Assembly: GCF_020906515.1 (NCBI RefSeq)
Contig: NC_085851.1
Location: 1,426,001-1,490,000 of the forward strand
DNA length: 64,000 nucleotides
Reading direction: 5' to 3'
DNA from: Vanrija pseudolonga
Taxonomy: Eukaryota; Basidiomycota; Tremellomycetes; Trichosporonales; Trichosporonaceae
Position numbers and translations under genes: made by a program. The notes under the pieces were generated by a model. The model was not told the DNA's origin. It did no database searches and saw only the letters and a program-made list of their open reading frames with translations. Shown here one piece after another: positions 10,779-21,282 of the stretch (position 1 is its first letter; each line of letters opens with the position of its first letter).

Positions 10779-12164
10779 ATGGCACCCATCGCAATCCCTA
10801 CCACCGAGCCTGCCCCCGCGCTCGACCTCGCCACGCTCAAAGCCGCCCTCGCGGCGGTCGACACGACCAAGGTGGACCTCACCGTGCCGCCCGACACGGC
10901 GATCGTGCGCCTCACCAAGGCCGGCATCGACCTCACAAAGGGCTACCCGCACGTCCCGGCGCGCCCCGAGATCGGCGCGGTGCAGCACATCCGCGAGTAT
11001 GTCCGCGAGGGGCCGTACCACGACCCGGGCAGCCGCGCCGACAAGGACAAGAAGGCGCTGTTTGGCGCCGCGGCCAAGGTCGTCGACCTGACCAAGCACT
11101 TTGGTGTGGGTGGCGTGCCTGTAAAGCTGTGGTTGCGCGACTGACGACGACGCCAGACCGAGATCATCGGCCTCCAGCTCAAGGACCTGACCGACCAGCA
11201 GAAGGACGAGCTCGCGCTGCTCGTGTCCGAGCGCGGCGTCGTGTGTAAGTCGCCTCGACGCGTCGTCGCTCACACCAGTCTTCCGCGACCAGGACCTCAC
11301 GCCGCAGAAGCAGCTCGAGCTCGGCGTGTACTGGGGCGACGGCATTGTCGAGGAGCACCCCTTCACGCCGAGTGTGCCGGGCCACCCGGGCGTGGCCGTC
11401 ATCTGGCCCGACGGGTGGAAGGGCAAGTGGTACAAGGACCGCTCGTACCGCCGCCCCTACCCGTCCCACTATGGCTGGCACACCGACTTTGTGCACGAGG
11501 CCTTTCCCGCCAGCTACACGCACCTGCACCAGGACAGCGTGCCCGAGGTCGGCGGGGACACGCTCTGGGCGAGCGGGTACGCCGCGTACGACAAGCTGTC
11601 GCCTGCGTTCCGTACGCTGCTTGAGGGGCTGAGGTGGGTGTGGACGTGCTGCTGAGCTTGGCTTACATCCCAGGGGCATCTACAAGTCGGGCAACTCGTA
11701 CCCCGACCCGAACGACCCCCACGGCCCGCCAAAGTACATCACGCGCACGCACCCGCTGGTCCGCACCCACCCCGTCACGGGGTGGAAGGTGCTCTACGTC
11801 AACCGGGGCAACATGCTCGGCATCGAGGGCTTCGACCAGGCCGAGTCGGACGCGCTTCTCGACTACCTCAATAACCTGTACGAGCGGAGCCTCGACATCC
11901 AGCTCCGCTGGCACTGGACGCCGGGCACCAGCGCCATCTGGGACAACCGCGCGACGATCCACTCGGTCTCGTTCGACTACGACGAGGTCAGGCATGTGAG
12001 TGGAGTGCTGTGAGGAGGGAGACTGGGCTAACGGAGGCTAGGGCACCCGCGTCGCTTCGCTCGCGGAGAAGCCGTACTTTGACCCCGCGTCCAAGAGCCG
12101 CGCAGAGGCGCTCGGCATCAAGGGGTTCTTGAAGACTGAGGATGTTGAGGCGAGGTTTGCGTGA
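10779..12164 (+). CDS. TauD/TfdA-family 2-oxoglutarate and Fe(II)-dependent dioxygenase
   Basis: Five exons (10779-11105, 11157-11244, 11279-11633, 11674-11995, 12042-12164) encode 404 residues, usual for fungal alpha-ketoglutarate-dependent sulfonate/taurine dioxygenases. The family start TEIIGLQLKDLTDQQK is created across intron 1. The iron-binding H-x-D is in YGWHTDF (about H206, D208) and the distal His in RATIHSVSFDY (about H353). Introns are 51, 34, 40 and 46 nt; the 34-nt intron 2 is among the shortest in the window. The enzyme couples 2-oxoglutarate decarboxylation to substrate hydroxylation, in many fungi releasing sulfite from sulfonates such as taurine. The exact substrate cannot be read from sequence. 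No signal peptide is seen. Confidence 0.85.
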
Positions 12165-12434
12165 GGGTGGGCTGCGGGGATGGGCATGGGCGGATGAGAT
12201 GACTGTGGTGTAGCTAAAGGATGTAGCCGCAGATGAAGACCAACAGCTGGAACAAGAGTGGGTGGCGCCCGAGTGTGGCATCCATCCTGGTGCCGAGTGT
12301 GGCGGGTCGGTCGTGTGTGGAGCCACGGCGCGAGGGCGCAGATATGACGACGGGCGCCCCGTAGACCACACATTTCTCATCCGACTTGCATTCTCTCGCT
12401 TGCTCACTTTCTTTCACCTATACCCTACTCACGA

Positions 12435-13332
12435 ATGTCCGAGTCTTCCCCGCCAGACGAGTCCTCGCCAGCGGTAGCCAAGACCAGCGATGCTGAAGCC
12501 GCAGCATGGACACGCGTGTACGACAACATGCTCACTGAATGGGAGTGGAGGACCGGTGACTTCACTCTGGTCAGTTCCAACAACCGCCTGTTTCGTATCC
12601 CGTCTGTCCAGCTCTTCGCAGCCAGGTGTGTATCGCATACTTGAGCCATCTGGTGCAAGTGACTGACTGTGACCCAGCCCAGTGTTCAGTGCCCCGCACG
12701 ACATCAGCAGTGCGGGCGGGGACAAGACGGTTCAGTTCACCGATTCAACGATCGAGACGTCCAAGGTCTTACACACCGTCCTGTCACTCATGACGACTTC
12801 CAAGCTCGACATGTGTCTTGATCACCGGAGCACTACAGGCTGGTGTCAACACCTCGCCAATATCGTTGCCTTCCTGAAGAAGTACGAGTGCGACCGCACA
12901 TTGCAGGCTCTCCTCCACGCCTACCACTACGACAACCTCATGGGCCACTGGGGGACTATCAACCATGCGCTTCCCGGCCTCGTCCTGGGAGCCCTTGCCG
13001 ACGACATCAGCTATTGCATGATAGTCATCGATATCTACCACAAGAGGCTTCAGGGTCCAATGAGCGTCTACCCCGACGGCACTGCCGAAATGCAGAAGAA
13101 CGACCCACGAACTCGTTGTCGCGACGCCAAGCCCACAAACGTCCTCCTCCCAGCCAACATGTCGCTTACGATCCATCGCCTCCTCCCCCCGGACTATATC
13201 TGGGCGCTGTCTCGCAGCTGGCTGGATGCCAACCAAAACCTCGGGTCATGGGCGTACCAGTTCTCGTCGTTTGCTTCCAAGGCTCTTCAGCCCCGTACTA
13301 CTCCGACCGCAAAGTCGACGACCTCGAGCTGA
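12435..13332 (+). CDS. BTB/POZ-like protein, copy 1 of a tandem triplet
   Basis: Two exons (12435-12625, 12678-13332) give 281 residues. After a Ser/Ala-rich N-terminus comes a BTB-like opening, GDFTLVSSNNRLFRIPSVQ then LFAASPVF. The intron splits the Ser codon of AAS|PVF. The middle is alpha-helical (HTVLSLMTTSKLD, ANIVAFLKKYECDRTLQALL), and the C-terminal part carries LLPANMSLTIHRLLPPDYIW and ALSRSWLD. These segments recur in the two genes downstream, so the three arose by tandem duplication. Basidiomycetes have large expansions of such BTB proteins, and most have no known role; the BTB fold normally mediates protein-protein contacts, for example with cullin 3. Relation to the fold is inferred from the first 60 residues only. 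Confidence 0.72.
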
Positions 13333-13809
13333 GCTTCCTGCCGTCTTTGGAGTTGGCGCATGCTCGATGGGAAAGGGAGCCGGGACTCCACTGTGTATGC
13401 ACGTGAGCTATGAGGAAGTCACCGAGTACCCGCAATAGTCGTATGCACGCCGTAGTGTGTCCCTACTGCACCGACAATCTGCGCCTGGTGGGCCACAAGG
13501 GCCGAGTTGCCCGTGCCGACTCACCACCGAGGACAATGGGACTGCCCCCCGGCCCACCGGCCCGCACAATGCCCGTGCATCCTCTCCAACACTGCACAGT
13601 CTACTTCTCACAATGCACTGTCCGTGTCCCTCCATGTCCCCCATGCTCTCGTCGTCGGGGGCGTGCATCACCTCACAGCAATTAGTCCCGCCGTTGGCCC
13701 ACGATGAGAACCGGCGACCGCCCATCTCACCTCCGATCCACACTCTGTCTTGGCCATATATCTACATTCTTCGCCACTCATGTTCTCGTTACCACCCTCC
13801 TACACCGTC
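13333..13809 (+). other. Intergenic between BTB-like copies 1 and 2
   Basis: A 477-nt spacer with a TATA-like element CATATATC at 13755-13762, 48-55 nt before the ATG of copy 2. Nothing else is evident. Confidence 0.5.
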
Positions 13810-14655
13810 ATGTCGCACCGGACGCCGTCCACGATCCTGACCAAGTTCTCGGCGACGATGCAGCGCCAGCCGAGCTTGGGCGAGACGATCCACGACGATA
13901 AGGACTTCAAGAGCGGCGACTTTACACTCATCAGCTCGAACAATATCCGCTTTCGCGTCGACTCGGTCTACCTCTTTGCCGCGAGGTGGGTGGGACAGAC
14001 AAGCCAGGGAGCCACCCATGACTAACCGCCCAGCCCCATCTTCCGCGATGCCCAGGCGGTCAGCAACCCAGACGACAAGCTGGTACACTTCACCGACGAG
14101 TCGGAGAACGACGCGACGATCACGACTTTCCTGACGCTCGTGACCGAGGCCAAGCTCGTGCTGTTCTACAAGGAGCCCCTGCGTATCTGCCAGCACCTGT
14201 CCGACTGCGTCGCGTTTCTGCGAAAGCACGAGTGTTTCGCGACGCTGCGTGTCCTGATCAAGGCGTTCATCGTCGACTTCCTCATGCGCGAGGACCTCGA
14301 CTACTCGGTCCCTGGACTGCTCCTCGGCGCGCTCGTCAACGACCCTGACATCTGCGTCAAGGCGATCAACATGCACTGCACCAAGGTCGAGGCGGGGGCA
14401 GCAGCAAAGGCCCGTCGCCGCAGCACCACACGCGACTGGGGCCGTGCGGACGCCGAGGACAACCCGCCCTCGACGCCCCGTGTGAGCGAGTTTGGCGAAA
14501 ACGACCTCCTCCCAGCCAACATGCCCCTCTTGATCCACCAGCTCTTCCCCATGAGCTATGTCTGGGTCCTATCGCGCAGCTGGGTCGAGTGCGGGTGCGA
14601 CTATGCCCTGTGGGGCCGCAGCTTTGAGAAGCTCGCCAAGAAGATTATCGGTTAG
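13810..14655 (+). CDS. BTB/POZ-like protein, copy 2 of a tandem triplet
   Basis: Two exons (13810-13985, 14034-14655) encode 265 residues. The start MSHRTPSTILTKF is preferred because a TATA-like element lies about 50 nt upstream; an in-frame ATG 30 nt earlier is possible. The BTB-like opening is SGDFTLISSNNIRFRVDSVY then LFAASPIFRD, with the intron again splitting the AGC Ser codon. LRICQHLSDCVAFLRKHEC, ALVNDPDICVKAIN and NDLLPANMPLLIHQLF align with copies 1 and 3. A basic insert (AAAKARRRSTTRDWG) replaces the linker of copy 1. Function unknown; probably a protein-interaction adaptor. Confidence 0.74.
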
Positions 14656-15395
14656 GCCGTGTCACCGAGCGCGGCCGGGCTCGGCTCGGCTCAGCCTTCC
14701 TTCACTACACGACGGCTGGTCACACTCACAGTGACCACCGCTCCCTTACATCGCATTCATGGATACCATTAGCGGCCTGGACTGTCCTTGGCCGGCTTTC
14801 ATACGCCATCATAGCGCGCACCAACATCTGCAGCAGTGTGTTCGAACGCGTTAACCCTCTGACGTCACTGCCGGAGTTATCCGCCGCGTGCTATCCGGCT
14901 AACCGCTGACCGCACGGCGTCTACGGTGCCTCTACCGGTGCATCTACGGTGCTGTGCGGCGCCGAGGGTGCACTTCGTGCGACTTCGGTGCACACAGGTG
15001 CGGTGAGTGCGGTGCGGTGCAGTTCGGTCGTCCGCACACACCGCACGAAGCTCCTACGCCAGCCCTTTCGGCATCCTCTGCACTCTGAAGCTCTGAATCT
15101 TCTACATGGTCACCCCAATGCCTCCGCGCGCCGTGACGACAACAATGTGCGCCGGCGACTCACACTTCTGACTCCTCGACGCCGACTCTGTCGAGCGTAT
15201 CCGTACACTCTGGCGTACTGATAGCACGGCTCGACACGTCACGACGACCACGACGAGCAGCACAATGCTCCCGCTGTCCTTCCCCAGCTCCCAGGACTGA
15301 TAAAATTTTCCTGACACCGCCCTGCCAGCCCATCACAACGCCCTTGCTCACCACCATCATCCCTCCCATTACCATCACCATCCGCGTTGCTTGCT
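14656..15395 (+). repeat. Intergenic with degenerate GGTGC-rich repeats
   Basis: A 740-nt spacer between BTB-like copies 2 and 3. From 14918 to 15035 the sequence is built from imperfect units of the form CTACGGTGC or TTCGGTGCA, about ten GGTGC/GGTGA cores in 120 nt. GATAAAATTTT at 15299-15309 could be the TATA element of copy 3. No coding sequence is recognised. Confidence 0.45.
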
Positions 15396-16145
15396 ATGCC
15401 TACCTCGCCCACCGCATCCACAGCGCCCGACCCACCACCTGAGCTGGACCTCTGCCACGACACTGGCGACTTCACGCTCATCAGCTCGGATAACTTTGAG
15501 TTCCGCATCGACTCGTTCCACCTCTTCGCCGCGAGGTGAGCCGACGTCCACCTGCCCAGCTGACCCGGCAGCGCAGTGTTCCGCAACGCGGCCCAACTGG
15601 ACAATGGTGGCGCCAAGGTGGTCCACCTGACGAGCGACTTTGAAGACAGCGACACCGTGCGCACCTTCTTGACGCTCATCAGCGAAGGGTACATCGACGA
15701 CATCGCGGATGACTTCGAGGACCGCTGCAAGCGGCTCTTTGATCTCGTGCAATTCATCAAAAAGTACGAGTGCCACTCGACTCTGATGGCCCTCCTCAAC
15801 GCCTTCCACCGCCAGTACCTCTCCGAATTGTACAACGACAACACCCACACCGCACTGGTACTCGGTGCCATCGCAGAGGACCCACAGTTCTGCGCCCAGG
15901 CAATGGCCATGTACCAACTCCTCGAGCACTTTCACTTCCCACAGAGGGAGCAGAGAGAGTCGAATCACCTCTTGCCAGTGAACCTGCCTTACAAGGTGGT
16001 GCAACTCATGCCGCCGGTCTACACTTGGGCTCTGGCGCGCTCGTGGATCGACTGCAAGTACAACGTTGGGGAGTGGGGAGTCAAATTCCAAGCCTGCTTG
16101 GACAAGGCTTTGCGTCCACCACCGCCAGTCACTTCACCCGCATAG
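15396..16145 (+). CDS. BTB/POZ-like protein, copy 3 of a tandem triplet
   Basis: Two exons (15396-15535, 15572-16145) encode 237 residues, the shortest of the three. The opening TGDFTLISSDNFEFRIDSFH then LFAAS is followed across the intron by AVFRNAAQ. Using the first CAG at 15569-15571 restores the shared AAS-x-VF reading; the second CAG four bases on would shift the frame. The intron is 36 nt. Conserved later blocks are FDLVQFIKKYECHSTLMALL, NHLLPVNLPYKVVQLMPPVY and ALARSWIDC. The product ends in a Pro-rich tail. Same family and same uncertain role as its two upstream neighbours. Confidence 0.74.
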
Positions 16146-16264
16146 ATGTATCCGATTAGCCGACATTGATTCATCTCGCCTCCTTCTGCTATCATTACTG
16201 GCGTTTGACTTCTGATCTGCTCTCCTCGCTCCGTCGCTCACGGTCACTAGTGTTACTGAAATAC

Positions 16265-19070
16265 TTAGAAGATACGCGAGTGCTCCTCAACAGGCGTGAC
16301 GACCACATTGGCGCTGTTCTTACTGGCCTCGTTCACGCGGTCGGTGTAAGCACCCGGCATGCGCGTGTTGTCGACCACGCGCGACTCGTCGGCCTTGGCA
16401 AAGAGGTTGGGGTGGGCGTCGTTGTCGGCAGGCATGGCAATGTGACCGGGGCCACGGTTGCGCATCGTCGCGTCGTTGGTGTTGTCGGGGCTCAGGCTCA
16501 TGTCCACCTTGGGGTCAAGGGCGTTCTTCACCTTGGCTATGGCCTCGGCGCCGACACCGGTGCCGAACAGCCCGGTGCTGGTGTGCGGCGGGATGCGGTT
16601 GGGGTCCGCCGGCTGCTCCTTGTTGGCCATCATGCCGAACGCGCCAGTGTCGAGGCCGCGCTCGCGGGTGGCGTGGCCCGTCGTCGAGTCGACCTTGGGG
16701 TCCATCGTGTTCTTCATGTCGGCGGCGGTGGACGCGCCGAGGCCAGTGCCTGCGATACCGGTGCTCGTGTGTGGGCCGGCAGTGTGGTCGCCAGTGTGGA
16801 CGTTGGAGGCCATCGGGTTGGAGCTCGTAAGGTTGGAGCCCATCGGGTTGGTGTGCTCGCCGGCCGGACTGCCAGCAACGGCGGTCATCGAATCGTTGCG
16901 CATCGAGTCGTCCACCAGCCTGTTCCTGTCGTGGTGGTGGAGCGCACCCGCAGTGAGCGCGGCGGCACCACCGCCAACGGCGGCATCGCGGCCCGAGTGG
17001 TCGAGGCGGTCGTGGTCACGGCGGTAGGCGGCATCACTAGGGGTCATCGACGTGGTGACGTCTGCGCGTGCACCGGTCGAGAGGGGAGCCGCCGCGTGCT
17101 CCATCTCGCGCTCGCGCTTGTCGTGGTGGTGCATCGCACCGGCCGCAAGCGCGCCAGCGCCGCCAGCCATCGCCGCGTCGCGCTCGACGTGGTGGCCGTG
17201 GTGGTCACCGGTCATGGTGTGCCTGTCTGAGCCGAGCGTGCCCGAGGTGGAGTGGCCGGTCGACGCGTCGACGCGGGGGTCCATCTTATTCTTCACGTCG
17301 GCAGCAGTACTGGCGCCGAGGCCAGTACCAGCAAGGCCGGTGGACGTGTGCGGGCCAGCGGTGTGGTCGCCGGCGCGCTCGTTCTTGTTGTGGTGGTGCA
17401 TGGCGCCTGCACCGACGGCGGCGGCGCCACCGACCAGAGCGGCGTCGCGGCCGTAGTGGTGCTCGCGGTTGTCGCCAGTCATTGTGTGCCTGTCCGAGCC
17501 GAGCATGCCCGAGGTGGTGTGGCCCGTGGTCGCGTCGACGCGGGGGTCCATCTTGTTCTTCATGTCGGCAGCAGTGCTGGCGCCGAGGCCAGTACCAGCC
17601 AGCCCGGTGGAGGTGTGCGGGCCAGCGGTGTGGTCACCGGCGCGCTCATTCTTGTTGTGGTGGTGCATGGCACCGGCGCCGAGAGCGGCGGCACCACCGA
17701 CGACGGCGGCGTCACGGCCAACATGGTGGCGGTTGGTGTCCCGGTCGTCGAGGCGCGCAGCCTCCATCTTGTCCCCGAGTGCGCGCACGTCGGCGCTGTC
17801 ACCCACGTGGCGGCGCTCAGCGGCAACGGAGCCAGCGTCAAGCGTCGCGGCGGTAGTGGGGCTCATCGTGTCGCTCATACTCGAGCGGTCGAGAGACGTG
17901 CGAGCATGCGCAGCGGCGGCGTTGACATCGCCGTCGCCCGCAACCGCGTCGGCGACCTTGGCCAGCGTGCTTCCCTTGGGCAGCTTGGCCCCAGTGATGG
18001 GGTCGCGGCCCATCGCGGCCGAGAAGGGCGCGTCGCCACTCTCGAGCATGGCGAGCGCGGCCTCGGCATGCTCCGGGTCCTTGATCCCCGAGTGGCCCGA
18101 GGCCGAGGCGGCGCCCGTCGGGCTAGTGGGGCTGCGTGGCACTGCCGCATGGGTGCGGGGCGGGGAGCCCGCGATCTTGTCACCGGTCGGGCGTGAGTCG
18201 ACGGCGGGGTCCATCTTGTTCTTGGCGTCGGCTGCGAGCCCCGCCCCGACGCCCGTGCCAGCCATGCCGGTGCTGGTGTGCGGGCCCGAGGTGTGGGTCC
18301 CGCCACTCACGTTGGTGTGGCGCGAGTGGACGTTGGGGTCCATGGTGTCCTTCATGCCTGCCATTGTGGACGCGCCGACGCCGGTGCCGGCGAGACTAGT
18401 GCTAGTGTGGTGGCCGTGGCTCATGGTGTTGTGACCCATGCTGTGGTCGTGGTGGTGGCCGGTGTGGTGGTGGCCCGACGAGTGGGTGTTCACGTTGGGG
18501 TCCATGGCGTTCTTGGCGCTGGCCATGGCGCCGGCGCCGACGCCCGTACCGGCAAGACCGGAGCTGGTGTGGCCCATGGCGTTGGTGCCCACGGTGTTGG
18601 TGCCCATGGTGCTGTGGCCCATCGTGTGGTCGTGGCGGTGGCCGGTCTGGTGGTGGCCGGTGGAATCCGTGTTCACGTTGGGGTCCAGGGCATTCTTGAT
18701 TTTAGCCATAGCGCCGGCGCCGATGCCTGTACCGGCAAGACCGGAGCTGGTGTGGCCAATGGTGTTGGTGCCCATGGTGTTGTCCATGGTGCCGTGGCCC
18801 ATGGCGTTGTGGCCCATGTTGTTGTGGCCCATGGTGTTGTGGCCCATGGTGTTGTGGCCCATGGTGTTGTGGCCCATCGTCTCGTGGCCCATCATGCCTT
18901 GGCCCGTGTTGCGAGTGTTCACATTCGGGTCCATGTCATTCTTCGCCTCGGCAATGGCGCCGGCACCGACACCAGTGCCAGCGATACCGGAGCTAGTGTG
19001 CCCAACACCGTAGTCGCGGCGGTCGGGGTTCACTGGGTGTCAGCGGCTGTGGCAACGGCAGGTACTCACT
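16265..19070 (-). CDS. Repeat-rich 922-residue hydrophilic protein of unknown function, start codon split by an intron
   Basis: I do not recognise the family. The product is low in aromatics and rich in Gly, His, Met, Thr and Asp. Three repeat types are visible. First, nine copies of about 28 residues of the form TSxGLAGTGxGAxxxAxxK, then NxMDPxVx. Second, runs of MGHNTM-type hexapeptides near the N-terminus. Third, four copies of GRDAAVVGGAAALGAGAM followed by HHHNKNE, resembling glycine-zipper segments. The long open frame begins TGAACCCC just after a CAG acceptor (19033-19035). The upstream GTGAGT donor (19069-19064) follows an A, so splicing makes A|TG. An in-frame ATG further upstream (19158) lies almost on a TATATC element (19162-19169) and is probably outside the transcript. 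The 922 residues may act as a hydrophilin-like or surface-coat stress protein; that is speculation. Confidence 0.7.
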
Positions 19071-20504
19071 TGTGTGATGTCTTGTGTGGCTATAGTTGTT
19101 CTTGGTTCGAGAGGTTGGGATGGAGCTGTGTCTGGTTGAGGTGAGGGGCTCTCGAGGCATAGATATATCGAGTTGTCGCTTGCCCCATGGATGGCGGTGG
19201 TGCTCCACTCCGCCTCGCGAGCATCCCCATCGCCTCGACTGGCTACCGTTGCCGAGCGAGCTGCCCCGCGATCTGCCTCGACAGCGAGCACCACCAGACT
19301 CGGACAGCTCAGCCACAGCGTCACATGCCACATACCCCTGCGTCATCGTCCCTGCTGTGGACCGCAGAGCGGTGTTCTTGACAACGTCAACAACCCATGA
19401 CCTCCGCCGGGGGGTGCGACAGAAGAGGCGCAGCAGTGAGTGCGACATGCTCGCTGTGGTCCGTGTCGGGGTGTGGCCCACTGCGGAGGTAGAGCGTTTC
19501 TCGCGAGATAGAGCGTTCCTCGCAGTTGCATCATCCCGAAGGCTGCATGTGATGAGGGTTGCTCAGGAATGACGCCGAGGCAGCGACGACGATGCGGGGC
19601 CGAAAATCAAAGTCGGCGATGATGCGGCGCGACCAGGGATGGAAATAGGTGGTCGTGTCCATAACCTCCGGGGAAATGTGGTCAGCGGCTGGCGACACGG
19701 TAGCCATGCAGTGCAGTCAGTTGCCACAGCAAAGGCGAGTGTCCAGCAGAAGGCAGGCGGCTGCGCCTGCAACATGAGACAGGCGACAGCCGGGGTTGGC
19801 ACCTGGCGTTGACGACCACGACGGCACGCCAGTGCCTGCCTGCTGTTGACCTCATCGGCGTCACAACAGCAGCCCTTCAAACACGCACCTGCCTGTCCCT
19901 TGCTCAATGTTTCGGCGCATGATGTCAGTGTGGAACGCGAGTGAGTGATGGGGTGTGGTGGAGATGACGAGTTCGGCGTCTTAGATGTGCCCATTGGGTG
20001 CCGTCTGTGACGTCATGACGGCAACCTTTGTTTGAGCATCCGTGGAGAGAATCATCGGATGCTGAGGTTAACAGGACGACGTCTGTGGCGAGGCGGGGCG
20101 GGTAGGTGCATGTGGATGGGATGAACATGGGAGGGAGGATGAGCCCAGCGGCCGAGACACGCCCCACATGCGCTTGATCCACCGCTCTGGAAACGCCGTC
20201 GCCACTCGACATGGGGTAGTAGTAGCGATGCCTACCTACCCTTTCTCGCCCGACATTGTGCGAATCTAGCTCAAGATGGGTCAGACATACTCTGCTCTGC
20301 CTAACGAGCTTGACGGAATCTGCTACTCGGGGGACGAGACGGCGTCAATGGTACATGGAGCAATGGTCGAGTGTAGATAGATACAGGAGACCGGCGCTAC
20401 TATATAAGGACGTCGCTAGGGCACAGACCGCTTTGTCACGGCGCCTCCCATCGTCGCTTTCGGATCGTTGCAGGCCACGAGGCCGCGAGGAGCCCGAAGG
20501 GACG
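19071..20504. other. Intergenic with two TATA elements
   Basis: About 1.4 kb. GATATATC at 19162-19169 suits the minus-strand repeat-protein gene. TATATAAG at 20401-20408 points right. A short frame from 20276 opens MGQTYSALPNELDG and stops after 34 codons. No other coding signal is convincing. Confidence 0.45.
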
Positions 20505-20684
20505 GATGGTTCTGCACGTCACTGCAGACTCGGACTCGTGCGACTTTGATGTCGACGGCCACTACCCAAAACTTCAGCCCTACAGGAGCTCAAAGTCCTG
20601 GGTGATCTGGTCATTCCACTCCTTGCCTAGAGGGTCTCCAGTGGCATCGAGGCGGCATGTGAAGGCAACATGCAGGCTCCTCTA
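20505..20684 (+). CDS. Possible small protein or gene remnant
   Basis: A 59-codon frame (MVLHVTADSDSCDFDVDG, continuing with SKSWVIWSFHSLPRG) starts 97 nt after a consensus TATATAAG and has a more protein-like composition than nearby frames. The frame stays open upstream of the ATG to about 20478. I recognise no family. It may be a small gene, a degraded one, or chance. Confidence 0.22.
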
Positions 20685-20814
20685 GACCTCTTCAGCGATG
20701 GGTCGACCCAAAGGACCCCATCGGGCCCGTGCTGCATGTCGTCGCGACCACGACTTCTTGCTTCTCCTCTCTGCTTCTTCTCCTCACTCAATCACTCACT
20801 CTCCCACCCAAGCC

Positions 20815-21282
20815 ATGGACGCTGTAGACAAGACCGACATCATCCTCGCGCTCTCGCACACCCCGACCGAGGACTACATGGCGCAAATGGTCGCACGGAC
20901 CAAGACGCACGAGTTCCGCAAGCTGCGCTACCCGGACACGGTGCGCCGCATGTGGTTCTACGAGACGGCGCCCATGAGCGCCATCACGCATGTGTGCGAG
21001 TTCGTGCTGGGTTCTGCGCGCCCCGCGGCATCCGAGCCGACGACGGCGTGGCATCTCCCCACGGGCGGGATTGGGAACGCCGAGTTCAACAGCTACCACC
21101 CCGACTGGGAGCGCTACAACTTCGCGTACGAGATCAAGTCGGTCACCCGCCTCCGCGTGCCCGTTACGCTCGCGACGTTGAAGGAGGAGTACGGGTTCAA
21201 GAGCGCGCCGCGGGGCATGGTGTATGTGCCCTCTCAGTTGAAGGCCGACGTGCAGCTCGACAAGCAGGAGTGGCTGTGGTGA
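20815..21282 (+). CDS. Small ASCH/PUA-like domain protein
   Basis: A single-exon gene of 155 residues. The pattern SHTPTEDYMAQMVARTKTHE then FRKLRYPDTVRRMWFYETAP with SAITHVCEF resembles the ASCH/EVE branch of the PUA superfamily, in which a K-T-x-E-x-R motif lines a nucleic-acid-binding cleft. Later segments (WHLPTGGIGNAEFN, YAYEIKS-like YNFAYEIKSVTRL, PRGMVYVPSQL) are conserved in short uncharacterised fungal proteins of this size as I know them. The frame is open upstream to 20698, but ATG 20815 sits after a CT-rich leader typical of this genome and is preferred. An RNA or modified-base binding role is inferred from the fold only. Confidence 0.6.
   Translation: MDAVDKTDIILALSHTPTEDYMAQMVARTKTHEFRKLRYPDTVRRMWFYETAPMSAITHVCEFVLGSARPAASEPTTAWHLPTGGIGNAEFNSYHPDWERYNFAYEIKSVTRLRVPVTLATLKEEYGFKSAPRGMVYVPSQLKADVQLDKQEWLW

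Noticed and set aside
16166-19144. Long plus-strand frames opposite the 922-residue repeat protein
   Set aside because: They are antisense to a repetitive GC-rich gene and read as Val/Ala/Gly-rich shadows.
20698-20814. N-terminal extension of the ASCH-like protein (MGRPKGPHRARAACRRD...)
   Set aside because: It is Arg/Ser-rich and ends in a CT-rich leader; the conserved protein begins at 20815.
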